From Deltaproteobacteria bacterium (GTDB taxonomy: Bacteria > Desulfobacterota > Desulfarculia > Adiutricales > Adiutricaceae), in NCBI GenBank assembly GCA_031267005.1, contig JAIRZX010000372.1, positions 1 through 7,999 of the forward strand: a DNA stretch of 7,999 nucleotides, in the 5' to 3' direction. Every line of letters starts with the position of its first letter. Within the stretch, counting starts at the first letter, position 1. Under the pieces are notes generated by a model, which ran no database searches, had not been told where the DNA came from, and was given only the letters and a program-made list of their open reading frames with translations. Both the position numbers and the translations under genes were made by a program. Shown in pieces: positions 1 through 6,817 of this stretch.

Positions 1-2979
1 AAAACCCCCGTCGCGCCGGAGCCGCCGGGATCCCCCGCGCCCTCCCCCGGCGCGGGCCAGCCGCCTCAAACACCGCCCGCCCGCGCGGGCTCCGCCGCTC
101 CAGCAACGCCCGCCCGCCCTTTGCAGCCCTCTCCCGCCCCCCCGGCCCGCTCCGGCCTGCCGGCCCCGGCCCCGCCGGACCGGGCGGCCTTGCCGCCCTC
201 CGAGGCCGTTGCCCCCGAGCCCGCCGTCCGGCGGCGCGGGCGGCCCAAGGGCTCCGGGAAAAAGGAGGGGGCCGCCCCCTCCGAGGAGCCGTCGCCAGGC
301 CCCGTAATCGACAGGGAAGGCGCCTTGGAATTCGCCAGAGGGAGGATAGAGCCCGTCTTCGGTCCCGACTGGGCACTGGCCGACACCTTTCCCTCCCGCG
401 TGAGGCTTCCCGACGAGCCCTTGATGCTCGTGGACCGGGTGGTCCTTATCGAAGGAAAGCCCAGGAGCCTGGAGCCAGGCAGGATGGTGACCGAGCACGA
501 CGTCCGCGAGGGGGCCTGGTACCTTGACGGGGGCCGCATGACCCCGGGGGTCTCCATCGAGTCCGGGCAGGCGGATCTGATGCTCTCGGCGTGGCTGGGC
601 GTGGACTTCGCGACCCAGGGCCGGAGCCTGTACCGGCTCCTGGACGCCGAGGTTACCTACCACCGCCCCCCCCCCGCGCCGGGGGACCGCTGCCGCTACG
701 ACATAAGGATCTTGAAGTTCTTCCGCCACGCGGACACCTGGATGTTCCGCTTCGAGTACGACGGGACCGTAAACGGCGAGCCTTTGATGTCCATGCGCAA
801 GGGATGCGCCGGCTTTTTCACGCCGGATGCCCTGGACGCCGGGAAGGGGCTTTCCGTCCCCGCCCCCGAGGGCGGCGCGGGAAGCGTGGAGCCGGGGCTC
901 GTTTCCGACCCCTCCGAAAACCCGCCGCGGGAGCTGGGCCAGCGGGAGCTGGATCTGGTGCGCTCGGGGGATCTCTCGCCCTTCGGGCCGCGCTTCCGCG
1001 ATCTGGGCGCCCCCGGCTTCCCCTTCCTTCCGGGCGGGAACCTGGCGCTCGTCCACAGGGCCGATTCCATAGACCGGGCGGGGGGAGCCTGGAAGAGCGG
1101 GTTCATCCGCGCCCGGGCGGACGTGGATCCCCGGGCGTGGTACCTCAAATGCCATTTCCCCGGCGACGAGGTCATGCCCGGCACCCTCATGTTCGACGCC
1201 TCCCTCCAGGCCCTCAAGCTCTACCTGATGAGCGTGGGCTGGATCCCCGGCCCGGGCAGGGGCTTCGTCCCGGCGGCCGGCCTCCCGGCCGCGCTGAAAT
1301 GCCGCGGCCAGGTGACCGCCGCCACCCGCGAGGTTTGCTACGACGTCCACGTGAGGGAGCTCTCGCTAAACGCGCCCGCCCCGGAACCCTCCTCGGGCCG
1401 CCGCCCCGGCCGCCCCGCCAAGCGCGCCCCGGAACCGACGGCCGTGGCCGACGCGGTGATGTGGGCCGACGGAAGGCCAATCGTGGAAGTTACGGGCATG
1501 TCGCTCGCGCTCTCCGGGGGAAGCCTGGAGCAGCTCTCATCCCAGTTCCGGGAAAAGAGGCACAAGGGACGTCCGCCGTCCTCCGGCGCGAAGGCGGCGC
1601 AGGCCCCGCCCGCCCGGGACGGCGGCGACGGCCGGGACCAGGCCGCCGCGCCGGGAGCCGCCGCTAAGCCCCGCGCTCAGCGCTCCCCGGACGGAAGCGG
1701 AAGCGGTCCCGAAAACGGCGGCGCAACCGACTCCGGCGGCCGCGCCGCCGACGGGAGCGGCCTGGCCCGCGCCGCAGGGGGGAATGACGCCGGCGGAAGC
1801 GGCCTGGCCGCCGCCGCGAGCGGCCGGGCAGGCAACGGGCAAGCGGCCGCCGGGCAGCGCCTCGCCCCCGGAACTTCCCTGTACGTCTACCCGAGGGAGC
1901 AGGTCAAGCTCCTCTCCTCCGGCCCGGTCTCAGGCGCCTTCGGGCCTCTCTTCTCCCGCTTCGATTCCGGCGCCTTCTTCCCCCACCTTCCCAAGGCCCC
2001 TTACGACTTCCTGGACGAGGTGGAGGTCGTGGAAGGCGAGGTGGGGGTGGTAGCCGACGGTTCCGAACTCGTGGCCCGGCACCTGATGGACCCCTCCCGC
2101 TGGACCTTCGCGGAGGCGGGGGGGGACATGGCGCTCCCCTACGCCGCGATAAACGAGACCGCGCTCCAGCCCTGCGGTTTTTTGGCGTCGTTTATGGGAT
2201 CGTATCTGCCCTTCCCGGGGCCAATGCATTTCAGGAACCTGGGCGGGGAGGCGGTGACCCTCAAGGCCGTAACCCCGGACGGCGCAGGGCTCGCCGAGAC
2301 CCGCGCCTCCCTGGAGCGGCACAGCGTCTTAGGCGAGACCGCCATCCAGCACTACAAGTTCTCCACCTCGGTAGACGGCGAGGCCGTCTACCGGGGAATC
2401 ACGCACTTCGGATTCCTTTCCCCCGAGAACCTCGCCCGCCAGGAGGGCTTGAAACTCCAGCGGGGGGAAGATGCCTTCCCCGGCCCGCCGGAAGGCGCCG
2501 CAAGCCAAGGCTACCCGCGCGGCCCGGCCTGGCCCGCCGGGCGCTGGAGGATGCTCGACAGGCTCCTGTGGGACCGCGACCCAGACCGCTCCCCCCCCGG
2601 CTGGTGCTGGGGCAGCACTCTCGTGAGGCCGGGGGCGTGGTTCTTCGCCGCCCACTTCCCCCAGGACCCGGTCTGGCCGGGTTCCCTGGGCCTGGAGGCC
2701 TTCTACCAGGCCGCAAAAGTGCTCGCCCTGAAGCGCTTCTATCCCGGGGAAGCCTTGAAGGACACGCGGGCGCGCTTTACCGCGCCCGTGCCCGGGCGCC
2801 CACACCGCTGGCTCTACCGCGGCCAGATAGTCCCGGTTTCGAGGGGTTGCGCCATTGGCCTCCAGGTTACCGAGGCGGACGACGCCTTAAAAATCCTCGC
2901 CTTCAAGGGAGTGCTCTGGGCCGACGATCTTCCGATCTACCGCGTGGACGACTTCACGGTGCAGGTCCATGGACTTTGA
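1..2979 (+). CDS. PfaC-like polyunsaturated/secondary fatty acid synthase subunit, C-terminal tandem FabA-type dehydratase part (5' partial)
   Basis: The frame is open from the first base, so the gene begins left of the window and the TTG at 121 is unlikely to be its start; 992 residues are visible. Four hotdog segments form two FabA-like double-hotdog units. Unit 1 has a non-catalytic half (about nt 400-840, LMLVDRV, WYLDGGRMTPGVSIESGQAD) and a catalytic half with CHFPGDEVMPGTLMFDA, His at 1153 and Asp at 1195, the 14-residue spacing of FabA His70/Asp84. Unit 2 (about 1885-2976) ends in AAHFPQDPVWPGSLGLEA, His at 2653 with Glu at 2695 in the acid position. In PfaC-type synthases such domains dehydrate beta-hydroxyacyl-ACP intermediates during cytosolic iterative lipid synthesis; ketosynthase and chain-length-factor domains normally precede them. 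A linker rich in Ala, Gly and Pro (about 1558-1875) separates the units, and two AT-hook-like stretches occur (229-264, 1399-1425). The next gene overlaps its last 11 bases. The product (PUFA, other specialised lipid or polyketide) cannot be told. Confidence 0.88.
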   Translation, partial: KTPVAPEPPGSPAPSPGAGQPPQTPPARAGSAAPATPARPLQPSPAPPARSGLPAPAPPDRAALPPSEAVAPEPAVRRRGRPKGSGKKEGAAPSEEPSPGPVIDREGALEFARGRIEPVFGPDWALADTFPSRVRLPDEPLMLVDRVVLIEGKPRSLEPGRMVTEHDVREGAWYLDGGRMTPGVSIESGQADLMLSAWLGVDFATQGRSLYRLLDAEVTYHRPPPAPGDRCRYDIRILKFFRHADTWMFRFEYDGTVNGEPLMSMRKGCAGFFTPDALDAGKGLSVPAPEGGAGSVEPGLVSDPSENPPRELGQRELDLVRSGDLSPFGPRFRDLGAPGFPFLPGGNLALVHRADSIDRAGGAWKSGFIRARADVDPRAWYLKCHFPGDEVMPGTLMFDASLQALKLYLMSVGWIPGPGRGFVPAAGLPAALKCRGQVTAATREVCYDVHVRELSLNAPAPEPSSGRRPGRPAKRAPEPTAVADAVMWADGRPIVEVTGMSLALSGGSLEQLSSQFREKRHKGRPPSSGAKAAQAPPARDGGDGRDQAAAPGAAAKPRAQRSPDGSGSGPENGGATDSGGRAADGSGLARAAGGNDAGGSGLAAAASGRAGNGQAAAGQRLAPGTSLYVYPREQVKLLSSGPVSGAFGPLFSRFDSGAFFPHLPKAPYDFLDEVEVVEGEVGVVADGSELVARHLMDPSRWTFAEAGGDMALPYAAINETALQPCGFLASFMGSYLPFPGPMHFRNLGGEAVTLKAVTPDGAGLAETRASLERHSVLGETAIQHYKFSTSVDGEAVYRGITHFGFLSPENLARQEGLKLQRGEDAFPGPPEGAASQGYPRGPAWPAGRWRMLDRLLWDRDPDRSPPGWCWGSTLVRPGAWFFAAHFPQDPVWPGSLGLEAFYQAAKVLALKRFYPGEALKDTRARFTAPVPGRPHRWLYRGQIVPVSRGCAIGLQVTEADDALKILAFKGVLWADDLPIYRVDDFTVQVHGL

Positions 2980-5776
2980 AACGCCTGAACGGCCAGAGCC
3001 CCCCCCCGCGCTTGACGCAGAAACTCCGTCCCCCCCTGCGGAATGGGACGGCCGGGCGGCGGGCGGAGCTGACGAAACTCCCGCCGAAACAAACTCGCCC
3101 GTAGAAACCGGAGTTGCCGAAGCTTCCGGAACGTTGGGCTCACAAGATATACAAGGCGTTCGGGGGGCGCTGGACGGTAAGGACGTTACGGACGTTACGG
3201 ACGTTAAGGACGTTAAGGACGTTAAGGACGTTAAGCGGAGACAGGAACTCCAGGACCCGCAATACGAGTTGAACGCACAGGATGTTCCTGAATCTCAGGA
3301 TTCGCATGACGCGCCGGAAGATCTGGACGCGCAGGATATTTATGGATCGCTGGACTCTGATGATACGCAGAAAGTTCAGGCGGCACAAGACGTTCATGAT
3401 ACGCTAAACTCGTTTACCACACCGGATGTCCCGGAAGCTCTGGACGCGCATGACACGAAGAACGATCAAGACGCCAAGGCTATTCATGGATCACTGGACT
3501 CTGAGGATACGAAGGGAGTTCATACGTCGCGGGACGTTCCGGAGACGCTAAACGCTTCGACCGCACAGAATGTTACGGAAGCTCAGGACGCGCAGGGCGA
3601 TCAAGATACGATGGCTATTCATGGATCGCTGGACTCTGAGGATACGCAGAATGTTCAGGCGGCACAGGACGTTCATGATACGCAATACCCTATAAGCGAA
3701 CAGCGCGTCCAGATTATTCAGGAAACCCTTGAAAATAAGGGTATTCAAAAAGCTGATGACATTCCACCCATTCAAGACGCTTATTCCGTTCAAGTAACAC
3801 AAGATGCGCAGGATATTCCGGTTGATCAGAGAATACAGGATGTTCAAGAAACACAATACGCGTTAGGTGTACAGAGCGTTCAAGTAATCCAAGATGCGCA
3901 GGATGTTCAAGACACGAAGGACGTTCTGGGTACGCAGCATGCTCAAAGCGTTCAAGACACAAAGGGCGAACAGGACATTCAGGAAACGCTAAACGTTCAG
4001 CGCGCGAAGGGCGATCAGGGAGTACGCGCTGAAAAAATTACCGAAGCCGCCATCGTCCCTTATGGCGATGAACCCAACCGAAACGGCGGCGACGGTGAAA
4101 ACGCCGACGGCCATGCCCCCCCTGACAATTCCGGCAGTTCCGAAAGCCCTGACAGTTCTGGAAGCCTCGGCAGTTCCGGCGGCCCTGAGAACGGAGTGGA
4201 CGGCGGCCCAGGCCGCGCGGAAGAAAGCGCCCCTTGCCAACCCTTTGACAATCCCTTGGACCTCGCGCATGAGGCTTTAAAATATCTGAAATACATGGCC
4301 GAGATCGAACTGGAATTCCCGCCCAAGCTCCCTCCGTTCAAGCGGCCTCCCGGAGACGGCGGCGCCGGGAAGGCTGGGGCCGCCCCCGGTTCAAGGGAAG
4401 GTTTTCCCAAAGCCTGTCCCGGGCAGGGCGCCTTTACTCCGGGGCATTCGCCTGACAGGCTTGGCGGACAAGAATTTACGAGGAAGCCAGTCGGACCAGG
4501 CCATCCCGGCCAGTCTGCCGGATCGGGCTCGCCCGTCCAGGCCGACGGCTCGGGATTCCAGGGCCGACCGCACGGCCAGGGGCATCAGTCCGCCCCGGAA
4601 CAGCAACCCGAGCCGCCAAACGGCCAGCCCCGCAGCGCGCCCCCGGGCGGCATTCCGCGCAAGAAGCCCATAGGCTTCGACCCAACGATAATCCGCGCGG
4701 AAAAAGATCCGGTAAAGCCTCCGAAGCCCGCTCCGCCGCGACCGCCCGTTGCGCCCCCCCGCGTTCCCGGCGAGTCATCCGTCGGACGCGACGGCCCGGA
4801 ACTGCCTGCAACGCCGCTCGAACCGCCAAAAGACGAGGCTCCCAAAACGCCCGTTCCCCCTGCGGTTCAGGAAACTTCCGATGCTCCGGAGTCCGTCAAG
4901 TCTTCGGCGTCCGCCTCCGGGGCTCCGGAAACAACCATCGATTCGGCGGCCGCCGGGGCTCCCGAGCCCGCCGCTGGTTTGGTTGACGCCGAAGCTCCCG
5001 CCGCGACGGCAACTCCAGAAACCACGGACTCCGCCGTCTCCCTTCAAGTCGGGCGGGCGCCTCGCGGCGCCCCCCTTCGGCCGAAACCTCTGGACTTGCC
5101 GCCGCCGAAGCCGGTGGGCGCCGCCCCCGGCCACTTGGGGGAAAGCAATCTGGCAGTCCCTAACCACGGGCCCGTGCCGGATCCTCCCGACTGGATCCTG
5201 AAGGCAGGGGATTTGGAGGAGCTGGAACTCGCCGCCTCCAAATGCGATCTGTGCCCGCTCTGCGACGCCAAGGCCGGGTTCCTGTTCGGCAGAGGCAACG
5301 CGGCGCGGCCGGCCCTGATGATCGTCGTTTCCCCGCAGAACAAGGCGGCCTTGAAGCAGGAGCGCTTCCCGTCCGGCAAGGAGGGCGAGTTCCTCTCGAA
5401 AATGATAGCGGGTGGATTCAAGCTCAACGAAGACGATCTTTACGTGACCCCGGCCATCAAGTGCGTCCGGGACCGCTCCGATTCCCTATCCGCGAGGACT
5501 TGGAAATGCTGCGGCTACATAGCGGCCAGGCAGGCGCAGATCGCGGCCCCGAAGGCGGTGCTGGCCTTCGGGGCCGACGCCGCCCGTGTCATGAGCATGT
5601 CGCCTAGCCCCCTGGGCGTTCAGAGGGCGAAGGAGCGCCCCGTGCTTTCGCACGGGGCCTGGAAGGCCGAACTCTGGGTTACCTACGGTTTAAACTACAT
5701 GTCTTCCAAGGAAGACATTAAGACCCAAGGCTGGGAAGACCTGAAGGATCTCGCGAAAGAGCTCAGGAATGGATAA
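2969..5776 (+). CDS. Repeat-rich disordered protein with C-terminal family-4 UDG-like Fe-S domain lacking catalytic motifs
   Basis: The product is 935 residues; family-4 uracil-DNA glycosylases are usually about 200-300. ATG 2969 lies inside the upstream gene (overlap ATGGACTTTGA); no strong Shine-Dalgarno is visible, so re-initiation is likely. Residues 1-53 are Pro/Glu-rich. Residues about 54-355 are Asp/Gln/Val-rich repeats without Cys. Residues 433-450 (HEALKYLKYMAEIELEF) resemble the leading helix of bacterial UDGs. Residues about 455-745 are Pro/Ala/Gly-rich and probably disordered. The UDG-like domain is about 748-935. C759, C762, C832 and C848 reproduce the C-x2-C ... C-x15-C ligands of the 4Fe-4S cluster; LFGRGNA matches VFGEGN; DLYVTPAIKC matches the YITNxVKC block; VLAFGADAA matches the LG..A strand. 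The GEAPG-type water-activating motif is replaced by VSPQN, and the HPxxLL motif appears as TYGLNYM, so the usual His is Gly. Uracil excision is therefore doubtful. The fold is inferred from motifs; the function is unknown. Confidence 0.82.
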   Translation: MDFETPERPEPPPALDAETPSPPAEWDGRAAGGADETPAETNSPVETGVAEASGTLGSQDIQGVRGALDGKDVTDVTDVKDVKDVKDVKRRQELQDPQYELNAQDVPESQDSHDAPEDLDAQDIYGSLDSDDTQKVQAAQDVHDTLNSFTTPDVPEALDAHDTKNDQDAKAIHGSLDSEDTKGVHTSRDVPETLNASTAQNVTEAQDAQGDQDTMAIHGSLDSEDTQNVQAAQDVHDTQYPISEQRVQIIQETLENKGIQKADDIPPIQDAYSVQVTQDAQDIPVDQRIQDVQETQYALGVQSVQVIQDAQDVQDTKDVLGTQHAQSVQDTKGEQDIQETLNVQRAKGDQGVRAEKITEAAIVPYGDEPNRNGGDGENADGHAPPDNSGSSESPDSSGSLGSSGGPENGVDGGPGRAEESAPCQPFDNPLDLAHEALKYLKYMAEIELEFPPKLPPFKRPPGDGGAGKAGAAPGSREGFPKACPGQGAFTPGHSPDRLGGQEFTRKPVGPGHPGQSAGSGSPVQADGSGFQGRPHGQGHQSAPEQQPEPPNGQPRSAPPGGIPRKKPIGFDPTIIRAEKDPVKPPKPAPPRPPVAPPRVPGESSVGRDGPELPATPLEPPKDEAPKTPVPPAVQETSDAPESVKSSASASGAPETTIDSAAAGAPEPAAGLVDAEAPAATATPETTDSAVSLQVGRAPRGAPLRPKPLDLPPPKPVGAAPGHLGESNLAVPNHGPVPDPPDWILKAGDLEELELAASKCDLCPLCDAKAGFLFGRGNAARPALMIVVSPQNKAALKQERFPSGKEGEFLSKMIAGGFKLNEDDLYVTPAIKCVRDRSDSLSARTWKCCGYIAARQAQIAAPKAVLAFGADAARVMSMSPSPLGVQRAKERPVLSHGAWKAELWVTYGLNYMSSKEDIKTQGWEDLKDLAKELRNG
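3182..3235 (+). repeat. In-frame 9-bp tandem repeat, six units
   Basis: Six perfect contiguous 9-mers are visible: GACGTTACG twice, then GACGTTAAG four times. They encode DVT DVT DVK DVK DVK DVK in the UDG-like gene, and a degenerate seventh unit (GACGGTAAG) precedes them at 3173-3181. The unit is a multiple of three, so copy-number change keeps the frame. It looks like the youngest, least diverged part of the longer repeat tract that follows. Confidence 0.95.
3338..3682 (+). repeat. Higher-order tandem repeat, about 2.5 units of 144/135 bp
   Basis: Units begin at 3338, 3482 and 3617 with ATT-(T/C)AT-GGATC-(G/A)-CTGGACTCTGA. The 66-base cores at 3338-3403 and 3617-3682 differ at only four positions by eye; the copy at 3482-3547 is more diverged. 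The first unit is 144 bp and the second 135 bp, a difference of one 9-bp element. The encoded segments read IYGSLDSDDTQKVQ, IHGSLDSEDTKGVH and IHGSLDSEDTQNVQ. The array lies wholly within the UDG-like gene and keeps its frame. Confidence 0.9.
3788..3967 (+). repeat. Direct repeats with 90-bp and 45-bp spacing in the UDG-like gene
   Basis: A 27-base segment at 3788-3814 recurs at 3878-3904 with two mismatches, exactly 90 bp away (VQVTQDAQD and VQVIQDAQD). A further GTTCAAGACAC motif at 3905 recurs at 3950, 45 bp away. The 45-bp (15-residue) step is one third of the 135-bp unit upstream, so the same minisatellite seems to continue here in a more decayed form. Confidence 0.8.
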
Positions 5777-6081
5777 ATGATAAGGACGCCCCCCCTTCCG
5801 CAGTCTAGATCGCTTTCCCGCTCGAGCCCGTAAGAACTGCGTCAGGCTTTATCCAAAGTGAGTCGCCATAGGCAAAACTAAAGGCGGTATATGCGTTTGC
5901 CCAAATGGCATCTGCTACCACCCGTAAATTTAAGAGCACGGCAACGATATACTGTCACAAATATTAGGATCACCGGGTTTCTTCGGTCGCAAAAAAGAAG
6001 GCGTTCACGGGCCGCCGGGGCGAACGGTAAGGCGGAACGACGATAAAACAAGGGAAATATCTGAAGATGGGTTTCAGGATT

Positions 6082-6157
6082 AAGGGGCAAGGGGCAAGGG
6101 GCAAGGGGGGCAAGGGGCAAGGGGGGCAAGGGGCAAGGGGGGCAAGTGGCAAGGGGC
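6082..6157 (+). repeat. AAGGGGC tandem array, G-quadruplex-prone
   Basis: Ten head-to-tail units follow AAG(n)C: three AAGGGGC, then AAGGGGGGC and AAGGGGC alternating at 6103-6143, one AAGTGGC variant (6144-6150) and a final AAGGGGC. Nine units carry runs of four or six G separated by three bases (CAA), which meets the usual pattern for stacked G-quartets on the + strand. The 7/9-bp unit is unrelated in sequence to the coding minisatellite. It lies about 300 bp after the UDG-like gene, with no gene across it. The role is unknown; it may be a neutral slippage product. Confidence 0.92.
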
Positions 6158-6703
6158 CTCAGGGCGCCGCCGCCGGACCATGAAGAGCAAACGCGGGAAT
6201 ATTCGGAGTCTTGAAGCCCCTTTGCGCCAGCGCCGCCCAGCGGAGGGGGGGCTCTAAGCAATCCTGGAACTATGGTAAATCCCCCCCGTTTACAACGATC
6301 ACGGGTTGACCTGCATGGTGAGGGGCCGGGAGGGCGGACAGGCCGGAAACGCGAAACGGCACCCGTAACGGGCGACGAGAGCGCGGGTTCAGGAACAATT
6401 GGGACCTCCTGCTTTCATAATTGTATAAAACTCCCGAAAACCGATTTTCAGCTCGAGGTTCCGGGAGACTGATAACTTCGATGCCGGGGCCTCGTCTTGC
6501 CCAGATTCCCATGGGGCTCCGCGGCGGATCCCCCCGCCGATAACAGGGGTTGCACCGAGCGGACCATTCCTCCAGGAATTTTAAGCAACAGGTTCGGAGC
6601 AACCGTACCGCCCGAAACAGCTGACCGGGAAACGCGTTAGCCGCAGAGATTTGATTCCGTCATGGGGGACGCAACGCCGAATAACACCAATAAACTCGAA
6701 TAA

Positions 6704-6732
6704 TTGATCTATAATCAAGAATGTTGTATAAA
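6704..6732 (+). promoter_or_regulatory. Candidate sigma70-type promoter for the AAA-ATPase-like gene
   Basis: TTGATC (6704-6709, four of six matches to TTGACA) and TATAAA (6727-6732, five of six to TATAAT) are separated by 17 bp, the optimal spacing. The -35 element sits in an inverted repeat, TTGAT-CTATA-ATCAA (6704-6718), that could bind a dimeric regulator. An overlapping perfect TATAAT (6710-6715) has no good -35 partner. Transcription would begin near 6739, leaving a leader of roughly 80 bases with the duplicated 24-mer. This is motif reading only. Confidence 0.35.
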
Positions 6733-6760
6733 TAGAGAAGGCCAGACTGAGTTCTCCACT

Positions 6761-6808
6761 GTTTTAAAGGCCAAAAGCCGGATTGTTTAAAGGCCAAAAA
6801 GTCGGAAT
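6761..6808 (+). repeat. Imperfect 24-bp tandem duplication in the leader of the AAA-ATPase-like gene
   Basis: Copy 1 (6761-6784) and copy 2 (6785-6808) share the core TTTAAAGGCCAAAA followed by a (G/T)CGGA-type end. The pair lies between the candidate promoter and the ATG at 6818, so it could be a paired protein-binding site or simply a small duplication. The second copy runs to 9 bases before the start codon and holds the only purine-rich stretch near it. Confidence 0.7.
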
Positions 6809-6817
6809 GCGCCCCAA

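Larger units (their letters stand above)
5777..6817. other. Long intergenic region, no supported gene
   Basis: No frame here shows recognisable protein motifs on either strand. It holds a G-rich repeat array (6082-6157), small inverted repeats (CTCCCG 6431-6436 with CGGGAG 6462-6467; CGGCGG 6522-6527 with CCGCCG 6534-6539), a candidate promoter (6704-6732) and a 24-bp direct repeat (6761-6808). No hairpin followed by a T run was found after the stop at 5774-5776, so no intrinsic terminator can be assigned to the upstream gene pair. No tRNA or rRNA could be recognised by eye. Composition changes from GC-rich to mixed, which fits decayed or insertion-prone sequence. Confidence 0.6.

Noticed and set aside
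121..123. TTG at 121 as the start of the dehydratase gene
   Set aside because: The same frame is open without a stop back to base 1, the region is a Pro/Ala-rich linker, and no Shine-Dalgarno is visible; the gene most likely starts outside the window.
3182..3682. CRISPR array
   Set aside because: Repeats are contiguous and nested with in-frame coding periods, without unique spacers of constant length.
3140..3962. Open frames on the minus strand across the repeat tract (Leu/Val/Asn-rich products)
   Set aside because: They result from the repeat unit lacking stops in the antisense frame; the + strand frame runs uninterrupted into the UDG-like domain.
5637..5658. Perfect 9-bp hairpin GCCCCGTGC-TTTC-GCACGGGGC as a terminator
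   Set aside because: It lies inside the UDG-like domain with no following T run, and encodes part of a continuous frame (RPVLSHGA).
5777..5833. 18-codon open frame starting directly after the UDG-like stop
   Set aside because: Too short, no recognisable peptide features; it probably arises by chance from the sequence after TAA.
6306..6311. TTGACC as a -35 element
   Set aside because: The sequence at the right distance downstream is G-rich and has no -10-like hexamer.
6270..6602. 110-codon open frame on the minus strand
   Set aside because: No family motifs, Arg/Pro-rich composition as expected of antisense or random GC-rich sequence, and no convincing ribosome binding site.
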